NCBI RefSeq assembly: GCF_007565055.1
Contig: NC_044560.1
Location: forward strand, 89,223,295-89,287,294
Length of the DNA stretch: 64,000 bases
Reading direction: 5' to 3'
Source: Rhinopithecus roxellana
Lineage: Eukaryota; Chordata; Mammalia; Primates; Cercopithecidae
The stretch's first letter is position 1. Each line of letters starts with the position of its first letter. The notes beneath the pieces are model-generated. The model did no database searches, was not told the DNA's origin, and worked only from the letters and a program-made list of their open reading frames with translations. Below, one piece after another: positions 22,672 through 36,149 of the stretch. Made by a program: the position numbers and the translations under genes.

Positions 22672-22708
22672 CACACCCACCCACCCACCCACACACACAC
22701 ACACACAT
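22672..22708. repeat. (CCCA)n/(CA)n microsatellite
   Basis: CCCA units pass directly into CA units. Confidence 0.95.
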
Positions 22709-22831
22709 TCAGAAAAATGACTGGAAGGATGTACATCAAGATGCTGATGGTGATTATCTCTGCGTAGTAGGATTCTGGGTGAATTTTATTTTCTTCTCTT
22801 TACTTATTTTACCTTTCTATAGTTTCTGTTC

Positions 22832-23122
<291 letters not shown>

Positions 23123-23170
23123 ACCTTTCTATAATTTCTATAATAAACATGAGTTACTTTCCAATCAGAA

Positions 23171-23519
23171 AAAAGATTATCTTAGAAAAATGAATTTGTC
23201 ATTACATTGATGAATAGAATCATCATGACAGTCTGAATAGACCAGTCTTTTAATACCAGTCATGAAAATCAGCTGAGCATATACTAAGTGATGTGTAACA
23301 CAGACCCTGAACAAAACCAAGAATGTGGCTGAGAAATGGGTTGAAAGACATTTACATTGTCCCCAGATTGCCTTTCCCTCTCCCCACCTTACGAGGGACA
23401 GCCGTCTGCTTGACACCTCCTCTGGGGTGTGGGAGGCCGAGTCACTGCTCCATCCATCCAAGGCCTGTGGTTTTCTCTTGCTTAGTGATTTTGCCCATGA
23501 GATTTAGGACACTTTCACC
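23171..23519. other. Intergenic sequence, nothing recognised
   Basis: No supported feature. Confidence 0.4.
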
Positions 23520-23665
23520 ATAATATTTATTCAGTTTTATGGCTTTAAATATAACACTAACTCCTAATAATCAATATTGATTTAACTATAATATCTTATT
23601 TATAGACAGAGTCCTCTGGTTTGCATATGGGCTCAAACTGTAATGCAATAGAAATAAGCCACTCA
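23520..23665. promoter_or_regulatory. Candidate conserved non-coding block
   Basis: AT-rich sequence without a repeat signature. It contains AATCAATATTGATTTAAC, whose ATCAATATTGAT core is a perfect 12-base palindrome, and an octamer-like TTTGCATATG. Conservation is inferred from appearance only. Confidence 0.25.
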
Positions 23666-24780
23666 CTGCCCTGGCCCTGGGCCACCAATGAAGAGATGAT
23701 CAGCCCCTGATGGATGACTTGGAGGCCCAGAGTTTGGGTTTCTGATGCCTACTTCTCCCTACCCCCTCCCAAATGGCTGCTTCGGGCAAGGCAGAAAACC
23801 ACAGAGCCATCCTGGGCCTGAGAATGCCTTTTCACCTCATGCAACCTAATTGTCATTCTGAAGGAGACAAACCTTCCACCTGGCCTTACTGGAGGGCAGT
23901 TATAACCAGTAGAAATGTTAATAGAAACAGGACTCCGAGGTAAAGAGAAATAGCTACAAGTACAAAGGCTTAAGGATATGGCTTAAGAAAATAGAGACTT
24001 GCCTCCAACTTACCCCAAGTGGGCCTGACTGTGATGGTGTGGATTTCTAGAGATATTATTTTGCTATAATTAGTGTTGAAGAGGTGTCCAGGCAGCAAGG
24101 CCCCTCGTAGGGGTGGCCACTGGCCTGGCCACCATGATCCTGTGTGATTAAGATCTACGAGGAAGGGTAGAAGAAGCCAGAACCGTTTAGCCTGGAAAAG
24201 AGAAGACTCAGAGAGACTGGTGATGCTTGCCTAAGACTAAGAGGTTAAGGAGATGGCCATCTCTTGTTTACCAATGAGCTATGCCTTCCATTGATCAGAA
24301 TAGTGTTGATTGCTCAGAACATCACCCCTCCCCTTGAAGTTTCTGGGAATTCTCACTCGTATTTGGTGAGCGGGTGGGGATTTGTTATGTAGCTCCCTGT
24401 ACCCTCCCCTGCAACATGCACACACCAACATCCGTTCACCCTTGCCTGGAAACAGCTCTAGATTCCACAAGTAGAGTCTATAGTCCAGGCCTCCCCAGTC
24501 AGAGCATCTCTTCTCCTTGATTGCAAATTCGTTCATGGTGAATCCCAGGACTTTGGGAGGAGCTACCAGAAAACAGTGTGGTTGTCTTTCATATACTTGA
24601 ACCTGAGAGCATGTAGTGGCTGAAGCTCCTGAAGCCACCTTGATAATTAGGTTGTGCTTGAGAAAAAACCCAACATAAAATAGATGAATTGAGAGATATC
24701 TTGCAAGAGACACATACTATTTCTTCTGTATCCACAACCCTCCCACCCCCACTCCATACAGTACTAGGGAGCACATGACC
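23666..24780. other. Intergenic sequence, nothing recognised
   Basis: A 144-codon minus-strand frame (24279-24713) has no recognisable domain, repeat or splice context. I do not call it a gene. Confidence 0.4.
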
Positions 24781-24965
24781 TTCTTTCTTGATCACAAATG
24801 ATTTTACCAGGGGTGAGCACCTAGCTCCACTTGACCAATCAGATTTATTCTTTTAACATTTGGAACTGAGACACAGGGACTAAATCAGTAAGATGGTATT
24901 GGGCACTAGAATGGAATAGTGATGTAGAGCTGGGGCCAAAGTAGATGCTCCAGCTTATGCATCAG
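24781..24965. repeat. Unnamed repeat-like segment, copy A
   Basis: GAGCACCTAGCTCCACTTGA, CCAATCAGATTTATTC and TGGAACTGAGACACAGG follow an order typical of an old interspersed repeat. A similar order occurs at 54760-54965. Confidence 0.35.
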
Positions 24966-25044
24966 CTCCTGGGACACACTCCCCTTCACATGAAAGTCAG
25001 TTATGGGGGAATGTAGAGAAACAGACATAGTAAATATATTAATA

Positions 25045-25600
25045 ATGTTTTGGTTGTCTCTTTCTGTATAACAGACCAGCCCAAAACGTAGTGGCTTATA
25101 ACAACAATTAATTATTATCTCTCATGTTCTGTGGGTTGACTAGAATTGGCTAGGTCCTTCTCATTTGGGGTCACTCATACTGTTTCAATCAGACTATGGC
25201 TGGGGTTGGTGTCATCTGCAAGCCCAGCTGGGATGGATGCCAATCATAGCAATTGACACTGTCTGTAGACAGGGAACTCTGCTAGGGCTGTTTCCAGAGT
25301 AGCTACAAATGGCCTCTCCATGTGGCTTGGGCTTCTTACTGCATGGTAGTTGGGTTCTAAGTGGAAGTGTCCTAAGAGCAAGTGTCTGAAGAGAAGGGGA
25401 GCAGAAATGGCCAGTCTTCTTAAGGGCTACCCTGGAACTGACATAATGTCAATTCTACCCTATTCTGTTGGTTCAGGCAGTCATAGTCTACCCTAGACTT
25501 TAGAGGGGGGAAAAAATAGACTCCACCTCTTGTTGGGGAAAATGGCAGTGGTACAGGCAGGGAAGGAATTGATGGTGGCCGTCTTGGACCTAAGCTAGCA
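25045..25600 (-). repeat. MLT1-type (ERVL-MaLR) LTR, antisense
   Basis: TATAACAGACCAGCCCAAAA, GTGGCTTATAACAACAATTA, CTCCATGTGGCTTGGGCTTC and AGACTCCACCTCTTGTTGGG match, in order, the antisense LTR at 5236-5745. Confidence 0.65.
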
Positions 25601-25790
25601 TAAATAATAATGATTTCTAACGGTAACTGGTGAAGCTTGTTAACAATTGTGCAAGGCACTGTTCTAAGTGCTTTATATACACCATTTCCTTTAATCCTTA
25701 GAACAATTTTATTATTACACATTTTACAGTTGAGGACTTTGATGCATGGAGAGGATGAAATAAGATACGGAGGATATTGTAGTGTCAAGG
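25601..25790 (-). repeat. MIR, antisense
   Basis: GGCACTGTTCTAAGTGCTTT and TATTACACATTTTACAGTTG are reverse-complement MIR. Confidence 0.75.
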
Positions 25791-25800
25791 AGCCGAATTA

Positions 25801-26103
25801 GGCTGGGCGCGGTGGCTCACACCTGTGATCCCAGCACTTTGGGAGGCCGAGGCAGGTGGATCACTTGAGGTCAGGAGTTCAAGACCAGCCTGGTCAACAT
25901 GGTGAAACCCCGTCTTTACTAAAAATAAAGAAAAAATAGCTAGGCATGGTGGCAGGCGCCTGTAGTCACAGCTACTTGGGAGGTTGAGGCATAAGAATCA
26001 CTTGAACCTGGGAGGCAGAGGTTGCAGTGGGTCGAGTTTATGCCACTGTACTCCAGCCTGGATGACAGAGTGAGAGTCTGTCTCAGAAAAAAAAAAAAAA
26101 AAA
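25801..26103 (+). mobile_element. Alu, sense, full length
   Basis: It begins GGCTGGGCGCGGTGGCTC and ends in an A-run after GATGACAGAGTGAGAG. Confidence 0.95.
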
Positions 26104-26129
26104 GAAGCAGAACTGACTAAAGTAAAAAA

Positions 26130-26257
26130 GGTTTAGTAAGATGAGAAGAAACTCAGTGATGGAAAACCCCTAGAAATTTGGCCAATCCAACCCCTTCATT
26201 ATGCAAGGAAACCCATACCTAGAGAAGGCAAGAGGCTTTTCAGTACCACCGAGCTGC
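26130..26257 (+). repeat. Inverted-repeat arm 1
   Basis: This arm is the reverse complement of 27316-27443 with only scattered mismatches. The best run is AGTGATGGAAAACCCCTAGA. Its second half faintly resembles an antisense MIR-like core. See findings. Confidence 0.85.
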
Positions 26258-27315
26258 TAAAAAAGGTTTAAATGATATGCCCATTTATTTTCTCACTTAA
26301 GAGGGACATGAGACGATGGGGCAAATCCAGGAAAGCTGTAACTGGTGGTTCAAGTCTCATCAAGTTTCTTGTCAGCTTTTCATTTTACCACCCTCAGAAT
26401 GTGAGTGATCTCATCTTGGTCAGCCAACTGTAGCAGGTGATCTCAGAGCTACTCATGGATGATCGGAGCAGGGGGAAACACCCACCAATCTGGACCGATC
26501 ACATGGAAACAACCTCAAGTGTCCACATCTAAGGCTGGGAGGGAAGGATAAGCTTCTCCATGAGTCTCCTTCTTCCACTAAGCTCCATACAGACTTTTCC
26601 TTCTATGTCATTGCCCAGAACTGGGATACACCAATCATTGACAAAGGAGACTAGGATTATCAAGGCTGGTTTAGATGAGTCATGATGCTCCCTTGGGCTC
26701 GTCTCTTTATAGCCTGATATCTGAGCAAACTCTGCATTCTGTTAGCAAGGAAGAAGGATGGGGTATAGCTATTGAATAGTTAGCCAACATTTTCTGCCAC
26801 ATGCAGCTTTAAGAGGTAAAGAGAATGGCGTGTTCCTGAGGTTTCAATTCCACTTCTGGGCTCCTGTGGGCTAGATGTGCTGTTTCCTGTCCTTGAGTGT
26901 CTGTGAAATTGCCTGTGATATCCTGACAATTAATTATCATTTACTTAAGCTAACTTGAGTGGGTTTCCGTTCCTTGCAACGAAATATGTCGTGCCTCAGA
27001 AAACCACTGAGACACTTCTTGACGCTTTTGTTTCATAATTTTCTTGAATAGGCTTTTCTAGAGTGTTTCATAATTGACTAGAGTGCTTGTGCCTGTGTGG
27101 CACTGTACTTGCATTCAGCAGACCTGAGACCTAATCTCGGGTTTGCATGCTTGCTACCATTACTTCTAGAAACCATGATGAGCATTGCTGGTTAACTACA
27201 GCATTCCTTCCCACTGAACCCAGATATGGCCCTAGAATTCTTAATACAATGCTCAAAGCCAGCCAACTGGTCAGAGTTGGTATATGAGATGAAATCCATT
27301 TTCCATTTGCAGCTC
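26258..27315. other. Spacer between inverted-repeat arms
   Basis: No gene or recognised repeat. 26915-26990 (CTGACAATTAATTATCATTT) is AT-rich, with homeodomain-type TAATTA. Confidence 0.4.
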
Positions 27316-27443
27316 TAAGTAGCTTGGTGGTACCGAAAAGCCTCTTCCCTTCTCTAGTTATGGGTTTCTCTGTGTAATGAAGGGGTTAGATTGGGTGCCT
27401 TCTAGGGGTTTTCCATCACTGAATTTCTTCTCATCTTACTAAC
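27316..27443 (-). repeat. Inverted-repeat arm 2
   Basis: It is the partner of 26130-26257 in opposite orientation; homology stops on both sides of the arms. Confidence 0.85.
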
Positions 27444-27712
27444 CTAAGTTCCATTTTCCAGGCTTGACATAGCCCATGGTTTCTGTTCTGGGCACCACAG
27501 GGAGCCAGAAAGTGAAATGGCATGATCCTGGGTGTAGGTAGTAGATGTAGACTGGTCATGTTCCAGTGATTAGGGATGCTTCACCTCTTCACAGGATTCT
27601 AGAGGAGATCTGGTCTCCATGTGGTGACTCTGGAGCTCCCATTCCCTTAGTGTCACTGAGACAGTGACACATAGACAGCTGGATTCTGTCACTTTATGAA
27701 AATCCTATGGGC

Positions 27713-27960
27713 AGTGTAGAGCTGTGGTTAAGATCACAGCCTTGGGCTGAGAAAGACCGAGGTTCAAGGCCTGTCTCTGTTTCTTCCCGTGTATATGACT
27801 TTAGGATGGTTATCCAACCACTCTAGGCCTCAGTTTCCTCATCTGCAAAATGAAAATAACACTACCTTTATTGTAGTAAAGACAAAATAAGATTATGTGT
27901 GCAAGTCATCAGTCAAGTGCCCGGTACACAGGAAGTATTAAACACGTGGTAGCTATTATT
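27713..27960 (+). repeat. MIR, near full length, sense
   Basis: AGAGCTGTGGTTAAGATCAC, GGCCTCAGTTTCCTCATCTG and AGTGCCCGGTACACAGGAAG follow the full MIR order. Confidence 0.85.
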
Positions 27961-29050
27961 GTTATGCCATTTGGGGACATTTTTCATGTCGTTGGGGTGG
28001 TGCCACCCCTTTCCCGATATAGAGCCCAAGAAGGTCTCTTGGCCTGAGTCTGGGGCAGGCGAGAGGGAGGGAGGACAGGCAGTCTCTCCCAGGATGGTTG
28101 GGGCAGCCCATAACCTGCGATTCTGGTCCCACACTGAGCCGATCCCACTGTGACCCCTATTTTATGCAACGCTGGCAGCTGGGGCTCATTTGGAGTACAG
28201 TAGCTGGGAGCTGGGATCAGCGAGGGGACTGCAAATATTGTCCCATGAGGCAGAGCTGAGGCGGCTTAGCCTGGAGATGCATGCAGGGTCTGTTTTCCTC
28301 CTCACACACTGAATGGCTGTTATGGGCAGAGAGCAGATGCTGGTGGTAGCCCCAGAGAGGAGGGAGGGAAGTGCCGAAGGTGTCCTGTGACAGTGCTGCC
28401 TCTGCCGCTCACAGCCTGCCCAGCAGGGCTCTGCACCCCTCCATCCCCTTCTCACTTCACACTGGTGGCTCTCATGGGGCGCTCTCTAAACACGCCAGTT
28501 CCCAAACACCAGGAAAACACGGCTAGTTCAGTAGATCACAGCGGCAGTGGTGTGTGTGTTAATGGGGGCACAAAATCCCCATCTCCTTCCCCGCCACCCT
28601 TTTTCCTTGAGTTATTTGAGTAGGTTTTGCTTTCTTAAAATCCAATGACCCACAAATTGGAGGTGCCTGGACACCCTTAGCCCCAACATGGGGACCTTAG
28701 TCCCTCCTAAGCTGGCATCATGGCAGCTGAGAGTTGATATACCCAGCCCCTGGCTCTGACCTCAGTTACTTTGTGGCCCTGGCCATGCCAGCCACACCTA
28801 CTGGCGAGGACGCAGCCCCCATCATCTCTTTGTGTGGTGTTGTTTGGAGGCTGACTGTCTGCACCACAGGGGTCATGTGCGTCCCCCTCCCCACCTAGGG
28901 GGCATCAAGAGGCTCTTGGGGTGCCCTGCCACCTCTGGCTACCCATGCCCTGGGTGATGGGGGACAGCCCAGGGGAAGCAGGCCACTTGCTCAGGACCCT
29001 AGACTCTCAGCACGGCACTCCTGATACCCAGGAGCGTTCAGGAGGCACTG
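27961..29050. other. GC-richer intergenic sequence, nothing recognised
   Basis: Several short frames overlap on both strands, but none has a domain or splice context. No CpG island is evident. Confidence 0.4.
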
Positions 29051-29062
29051 ACAGTTGTTGGT

Positions 29063-29089
29063 GGGGGTTGGGGGGGTAGAGGGAGAGGG
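29063..29089 (+). other. G-quadruplex motif
   Basis: Four G-runs (29063-29067, 29070-29076, 29081-29083, 29087-29089) are separated by loops of 2, 4 and 3 bases, which satisfies the canonical pattern. Confidence 0.7.
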
Positions 29090-29280
29090 AAATACATTTT
29101 TAAAGATAACCTGGAGGCAAATATAATATTTATACTTATTTATCCTCAGAGCTGACTCGCAAGGCCCCAGACATGTCTAATGAGCAGGAATTGCAAAATG
29201 GCCACGAGTCCTACTTGTTTGCCTTCGCAGAGTCTCTGAGCAGTCACACGGACCCAGATTTTTCAACTGTGTGACCGCTG
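29090..29280 (+). promoter_or_regulatory. Candidate conserved block with exon-like short frame
   Basis: AAAGATAACC (GATA-type) and an AT-rich stretch lead into TTATCCTCAG, which looks like a splice acceptor. A 33-codon frame follows at 29173-29274. It may be regulatory DNA, a lost exon, or chance. Confidence 0.2.
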
Positions 29281-30034
29281 CAGGCAAAACGGCTGTAAGG
29301 AACACCAGGACGTGCGGCAAGTACCCGACTCCCAGAGGCATCGAGCCACAAAACTGCCAACCCAGGAAAATGAGGCCCTCCCTTCCACCCCCCTCTTGCC
29401 AGAACACAGAACATTTGCACTTACACACGTGTGCCCTCACTTCGTGTGCCGACACATGTGTCCACACATGCAGGCACACAGAGACTCTCGTGTGTCCTCA
29501 TGGCCTCCCTCATAGGCCTGTAGGCATACCCTTGTCCAGATTCATACACACTCCCCTGTCTACTCAGACATGTGGTCCACGGGGACAGGATGCTCCTGGC
29601 TAAGGGCTGGTTCTGGATGGGGGCTCTTCCCTGCTTCGCTCACTCTGGACACCAATGACTGTAAACACCATGTGAAGGGGCTTCCTGTTCAGAAAGTCAA
29701 CAACAGAATTAATTGAGACCAGCACAATCTGCTCTGGAACGAGAATGACATACAGTTTACTATATGGTTAACTCAAGCATCTAGGCATAGTGTCTATATG
29801 CGTAGTTATATAAATACATATACAAACATGTATGTATACATAGAAATAGAAAAATGTATGGTTAAAGAAAATGTACTAAAATATACCCACGCTGCACAAT
29901 TGGACCTCACACTAACTCTAGATCTTCCTCCTGCAGAGTGATGAAGGTCTTTCACTGGTGGGGCTGCGTGTATCCTGGCTCCCCAGATTGGGTCAGGTCT
30001 GCTGTTTTAAGGTTGCGAAGTCACAGGTGTTTCT
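29281..30034. other. Intergenic sequence
   Basis: No gene. 29780-29880 is AT-rich with degenerate TA/CA runs, and 29690-29760 (AGAATTAATTGAGACC) may be unique conserved sequence. Confidence 0.35.
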
Positions 30035-30663
<629 letters not shown>

Positions 30664-30761
30664 TGCAAATTTCAAATACAACACCAGTGCTAAGCCGGGG
30701 AATGAGTGCCTTCACTGTATTTCTAAGGAGGTGATTTTTTCTCCTTTGCGCCGCTGGCAGC

Positions 30762-31015
<254 letters not shown>

Positions 31016-31019
31016 TGCA

Positions 31020-31046
31020 GGGGGTGGGGTGGGGGATGGTTTGGGG
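31020..31046 (+). other. G-quadruplex motif
   Basis: G-runs at 31020-31024, 31026-31029, 31031-31035 and 31043-31046 with loops of 1, 1 and 7 bases lie at the broken end of the truncated Alu. Confidence 0.75.
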
Positions 31047-31461
31047 AATCATCATCAGTTTAGGTCTTCACAAGGCAATGTGCAAAATATTCTTTTGGCA
31101 GGAGCAGCATGTTCTAAAAGCCATGCTCTGAAGTCTTCATATGCAATTGCACTGGGTCATGCCTGACCAGTTTTACTTCAAGTCGGAAGGGGAGGTTGGT
31201 AGTCTTTTGACTGATCAGGGCTAGGGCAGTGACAAATCCTGACCCACTCATTATGCTAATTTCTATCAGAACACTTGCTCCAGCTTCTGGGTGGCCAGAT
31301 GCCTGTCCCCTCACCTCCAAAGAAAAGAAGGAACTGTAGTTTTCTGGATGCCGCAGATTTAATACAGTTTTCTGGATGCTGCATGGTTTAATTGGAACAA
31401 ACCATAAGTTTCTTTAATAGACAGTTGGTTTTGCCAATGACTGTTTAAAAGAAGGGTTTCT
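31047..31461. other. Intergenic sequence, nothing recognised
   Basis: No supported feature; 31330-31385 contains a local duplication of TTTTCTGGATGC. Confidence 0.4.
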
Positions 31462-32469
<1,008 letters not shown>

Positions 32470-32555
32470 TGACACGCATTGAGTTTCTTATAAACACCAT
32501 TTACATAAATCTCCATCTCAGAGTGTTTCCTGGGGAATCTGACTTGCACCAGCCA
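32470..32555 (+). repeat. Unidentified LTR-like repeat end, copy 2
   Basis: ACATAAATCTCCATCTCAGA then GTTTCCTGGGGAATCTGAC parallels 5060-5180 and 62190-62312. Confidence 0.4.
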
Positions 32556-33060
32556 CCTGGGACCTTTGCAGCATTCCAATGCTTAATGCTTTTAGCATAC
32601 ATGTGAAACCATATGTTTTACACTGAGAAAGACTGGCATGACCATAGCTGGTCCTGGGTAGCCAGGATTCAGGGTCAAATGTGATAAGATCTCAGGTGCT
32701 CTCTGCCTGAAGCTTGTGGGATTTTAAATTCAACCCAAGACTTCCACTGATCTTAAAGCTTTGCAGAGTAGGCAGGGCTTGCCAAGTGGCAAGCTTATGC
32801 CCAGGCAAGTCTGACTTCTGCATCCCTGCCTGCGCTCAAAGGAGTGACCTGCCTGTACCCGGGACAGTCAGAATGGAGCCGGAGGATCCCCAACACTTCT
32901 TCCTCCCTTTCTCTTCCCTTGGGGGCCTTCAGAAGGAGAACATGAAGCTCAAAAGTTCATGTGAAATGTGGATCTGAGAACTGTGCATATCCTGAGTCTG
33001 TTTGCATTCAGATCCCTTTTGGGGAGTTAATCCTGCTGACTTCATGTCCAGGATCATCTG
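32556..33060. other. Intergenic sequence, nothing recognised
   Basis: No supported feature. Confidence 0.4.
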
Positions 33061-33422
33061 TGATATGGTTTGGCTGTATCCCTACCCAAATCTCATCTTG
33101 AATTATAGCTCTCATAATCTCCATGTGTCATGGGAGGGACCTGGTGAGAGGTAATTGAATCACGAGGCAGGTTTTTCCTGTGCTGTTCTTATGACTGAAT
33201 AAGTCTCATGAGATCTGATGGTTTTATAAAGAACAGTCCCCCTGCACACATTCCTTTGCCTGCTGCCATGTAAGACATGCCTTTGCTCCTCCTTCATCTT
33301 TCACCATGATTGTGAGGCCTCCCCAGCCACATGGAACTGTGAAGTCCATTAAACCTCTTTTACTGTATAAATTACCTGGCCTTGGATATTTCTTCACAGC
33401 AGTATGAAAATGGGCTAATACA
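33061..33422 (+). repeat. THE1-type solo LTR (MaLR), sense
   Basis: It begins TGATATGGTTTGGCTGTATC and has a GTGAGGCCTCCCCAGCCA segment and a CATTAAACCTCTTTTACTG polyadenylation region. It ends GGGCTAATACA. The 362-base length fits THE1. ATCTG before it and CTCTG after it are a 5-bp target duplication with one difference. No internal THE1 sequence adjoins. Confidence 0.9.
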
Positions 33423-33479
33423 CTCTGTCCGCTGCCTGCTGCCTGGATTTGGCCAATAAGAAACATTGATGGTAGAGGA

Positions 33480-33825
33480 AGAGGGAGATGGTGGAGGAAG
33501 AGGGAGAACCTAGGATATTTGTCTCTTTCCCTTTCTGTCTTGGTGGCTTCTCTAGGTGTGGCTGCATCCCCTCCATGGCTCCAACTCCTCTAGGTTCTGT
33601 GGCTCCAGTCTGTTGAGTGGCCTTAGCCTATGACATTACCTCCTCCTTTTGTCTCTTTAATCTAGAGGTGACAGTGACTTCCTGCTTATCTTTGGTCACC
33701 TCGCTGTCACCTGGTGGGGGTTCAGTTTCTCTATGACCTATGTAACCAATTCCCTGCATTAAATTCCTTCTATTGTAAATTCTTAAGGTGATTTCTGTTT
33801 TCATGGTTAAACTCTGACTCATATG
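33480..33825 (+). repeat. LTR-like repeat, family uncertain
   Basis: Pyrimidine-rich body, CATTAAATTCCTTCTATTG and GGTTAAACTCTGACTCATAT at the end suggest a degraded LTR. Confidence 0.35.
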
Positions 33826-34042
33826 AGAATTTTTGTTGTTCTAGTGGAGCTGGGGTCTCATTTAAACAGGGGATGATCTGTTGAGCTCTGTCTGTAGAAC
33901 AACCGGTCTAATGACTGAATCATTCCTCGGAACTGCCAATAGATCACCCTGGATCACCCCTACTCTGCCCTGCCCCCACTTTCATCTTAGAATCCAGTCA
34001 TGGAAGGGCTCTTTTGACCTTGCCTGCTGCACCCCTCCCCGC

Positions 34043-34332
34043 TTTTTTTTGAGATGGAGTCTCACTCTTTTTGTCCAGGCTGGATGCAGTGGTACGATCT
34101 AGGCTCACCGCAACCTCCTTCTCTCGGGTTCAAGCGATTCTCTTGCCTCAGCCTCCCAAGTAGCTGGAATTACAGGTACACACTACCATGCCCGGCTAAT
34201 TTTTGTATTTTTAGTAGAGACAGGGTTTCACCATGTTGGCCAGGCTGGTCTTGTACTCCTGACTTCAAGTGATCCACCAGCCTTGGCCTTCCAAAGTGCT
34301 GCGATTACAGGCGTGAGTCACCATGATGGGCC
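34043..34332 (-). mobile_element. Alu, antisense, full length
   Basis: It runs from a T-run and GAGATGGAGTCTCACTC to CACCATGATGGGCC. Confidence 0.95.
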
Positions 34333-34412
34333 AGAACCTCCTTTTTATGGACTATCTCATGGGAAATATGCCCACTAAGACCCACTGGAAAACCGTTATG
34401 GCCTACACTTGG

Positions 34413-34669
34413 ATTTTTTTTTTTTTTGAGACATAGTCTCGCTCTGTTGTCCAGGCTGGAGTGCAGTGGTGTGATCTTGGCTCATTGCAACCTCCGCCTC
34501 AGGGTTCAAGTGATTCTCCTGCCTCAGCCTCCTGAGTAGCTGGGATTACAGGCACCCACCACCACTTGTAGCTAATTTTTGTATTTTTATTAGAGATGGG
34601 GTTTCGCCATGTTGGCCAGTTGGTCTCGAACTCCTGATCTCAGGTGATTCACCCACTTAGGCCTCCCAA
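34413..34669 (-). mobile_element. Alu, antisense, 5'-truncated, with target duplication
   Basis: It starts with a T-run and GAGACATAGTCTCGC and stops at TAGGCCTCCCAAA. ACACTTGGATTTTT before and ACACTTGAATTTTT after form the duplication. Confidence 0.95.
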
Positions 34670-34682
34670 ACACTTGAATTTT

Positions 34683-35063
34683 TGACGGCCCATTTGGTTA
34701 TGCACTGGATTGAAGCTAGAGCTATATTCAGAGGAAAAATACTGTCTTCTCTGTGGACAGGAGTGACTGTACATTTGGGTTCAAGTCCTGGTTTACCATG
34801 CTCCATAAGCTGGGCATTATTTCCTTAGTATTTCCTTAGGGTTTATTTGTCCATTCTCAGCCACAGTAGAAAGCTGTGTCCACATCCTCTGATTATAGTT
34901 AAGGAGCTGAAACAGGACTTTTAGTAGGAGTGAATGGGGTAACCCACAGACCACCCTTAGCCCAGTGCTTGGCACTTGGGAAGGATTAAACAAATGCTGG
35001 CTGCTGTGGGCTCTACCTGCACTGCTCCAGACCCTCGATATATCCTCACTCAAGTTAAAAAAT
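34683..35063. other. Intergenic sequence, nothing recognised
   Basis: No supported feature. Confidence 0.4.
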
Positions 35064-35075
35064 AGGCTAAAACCT

Positions 35076-36149
<1,074 letters not shown>

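Noticed and set aside
24279..24713. 144-codon minus-strand frame
   Set aside because: No domain, signal, repeat match or splice context; length is within chance for 64 kb.
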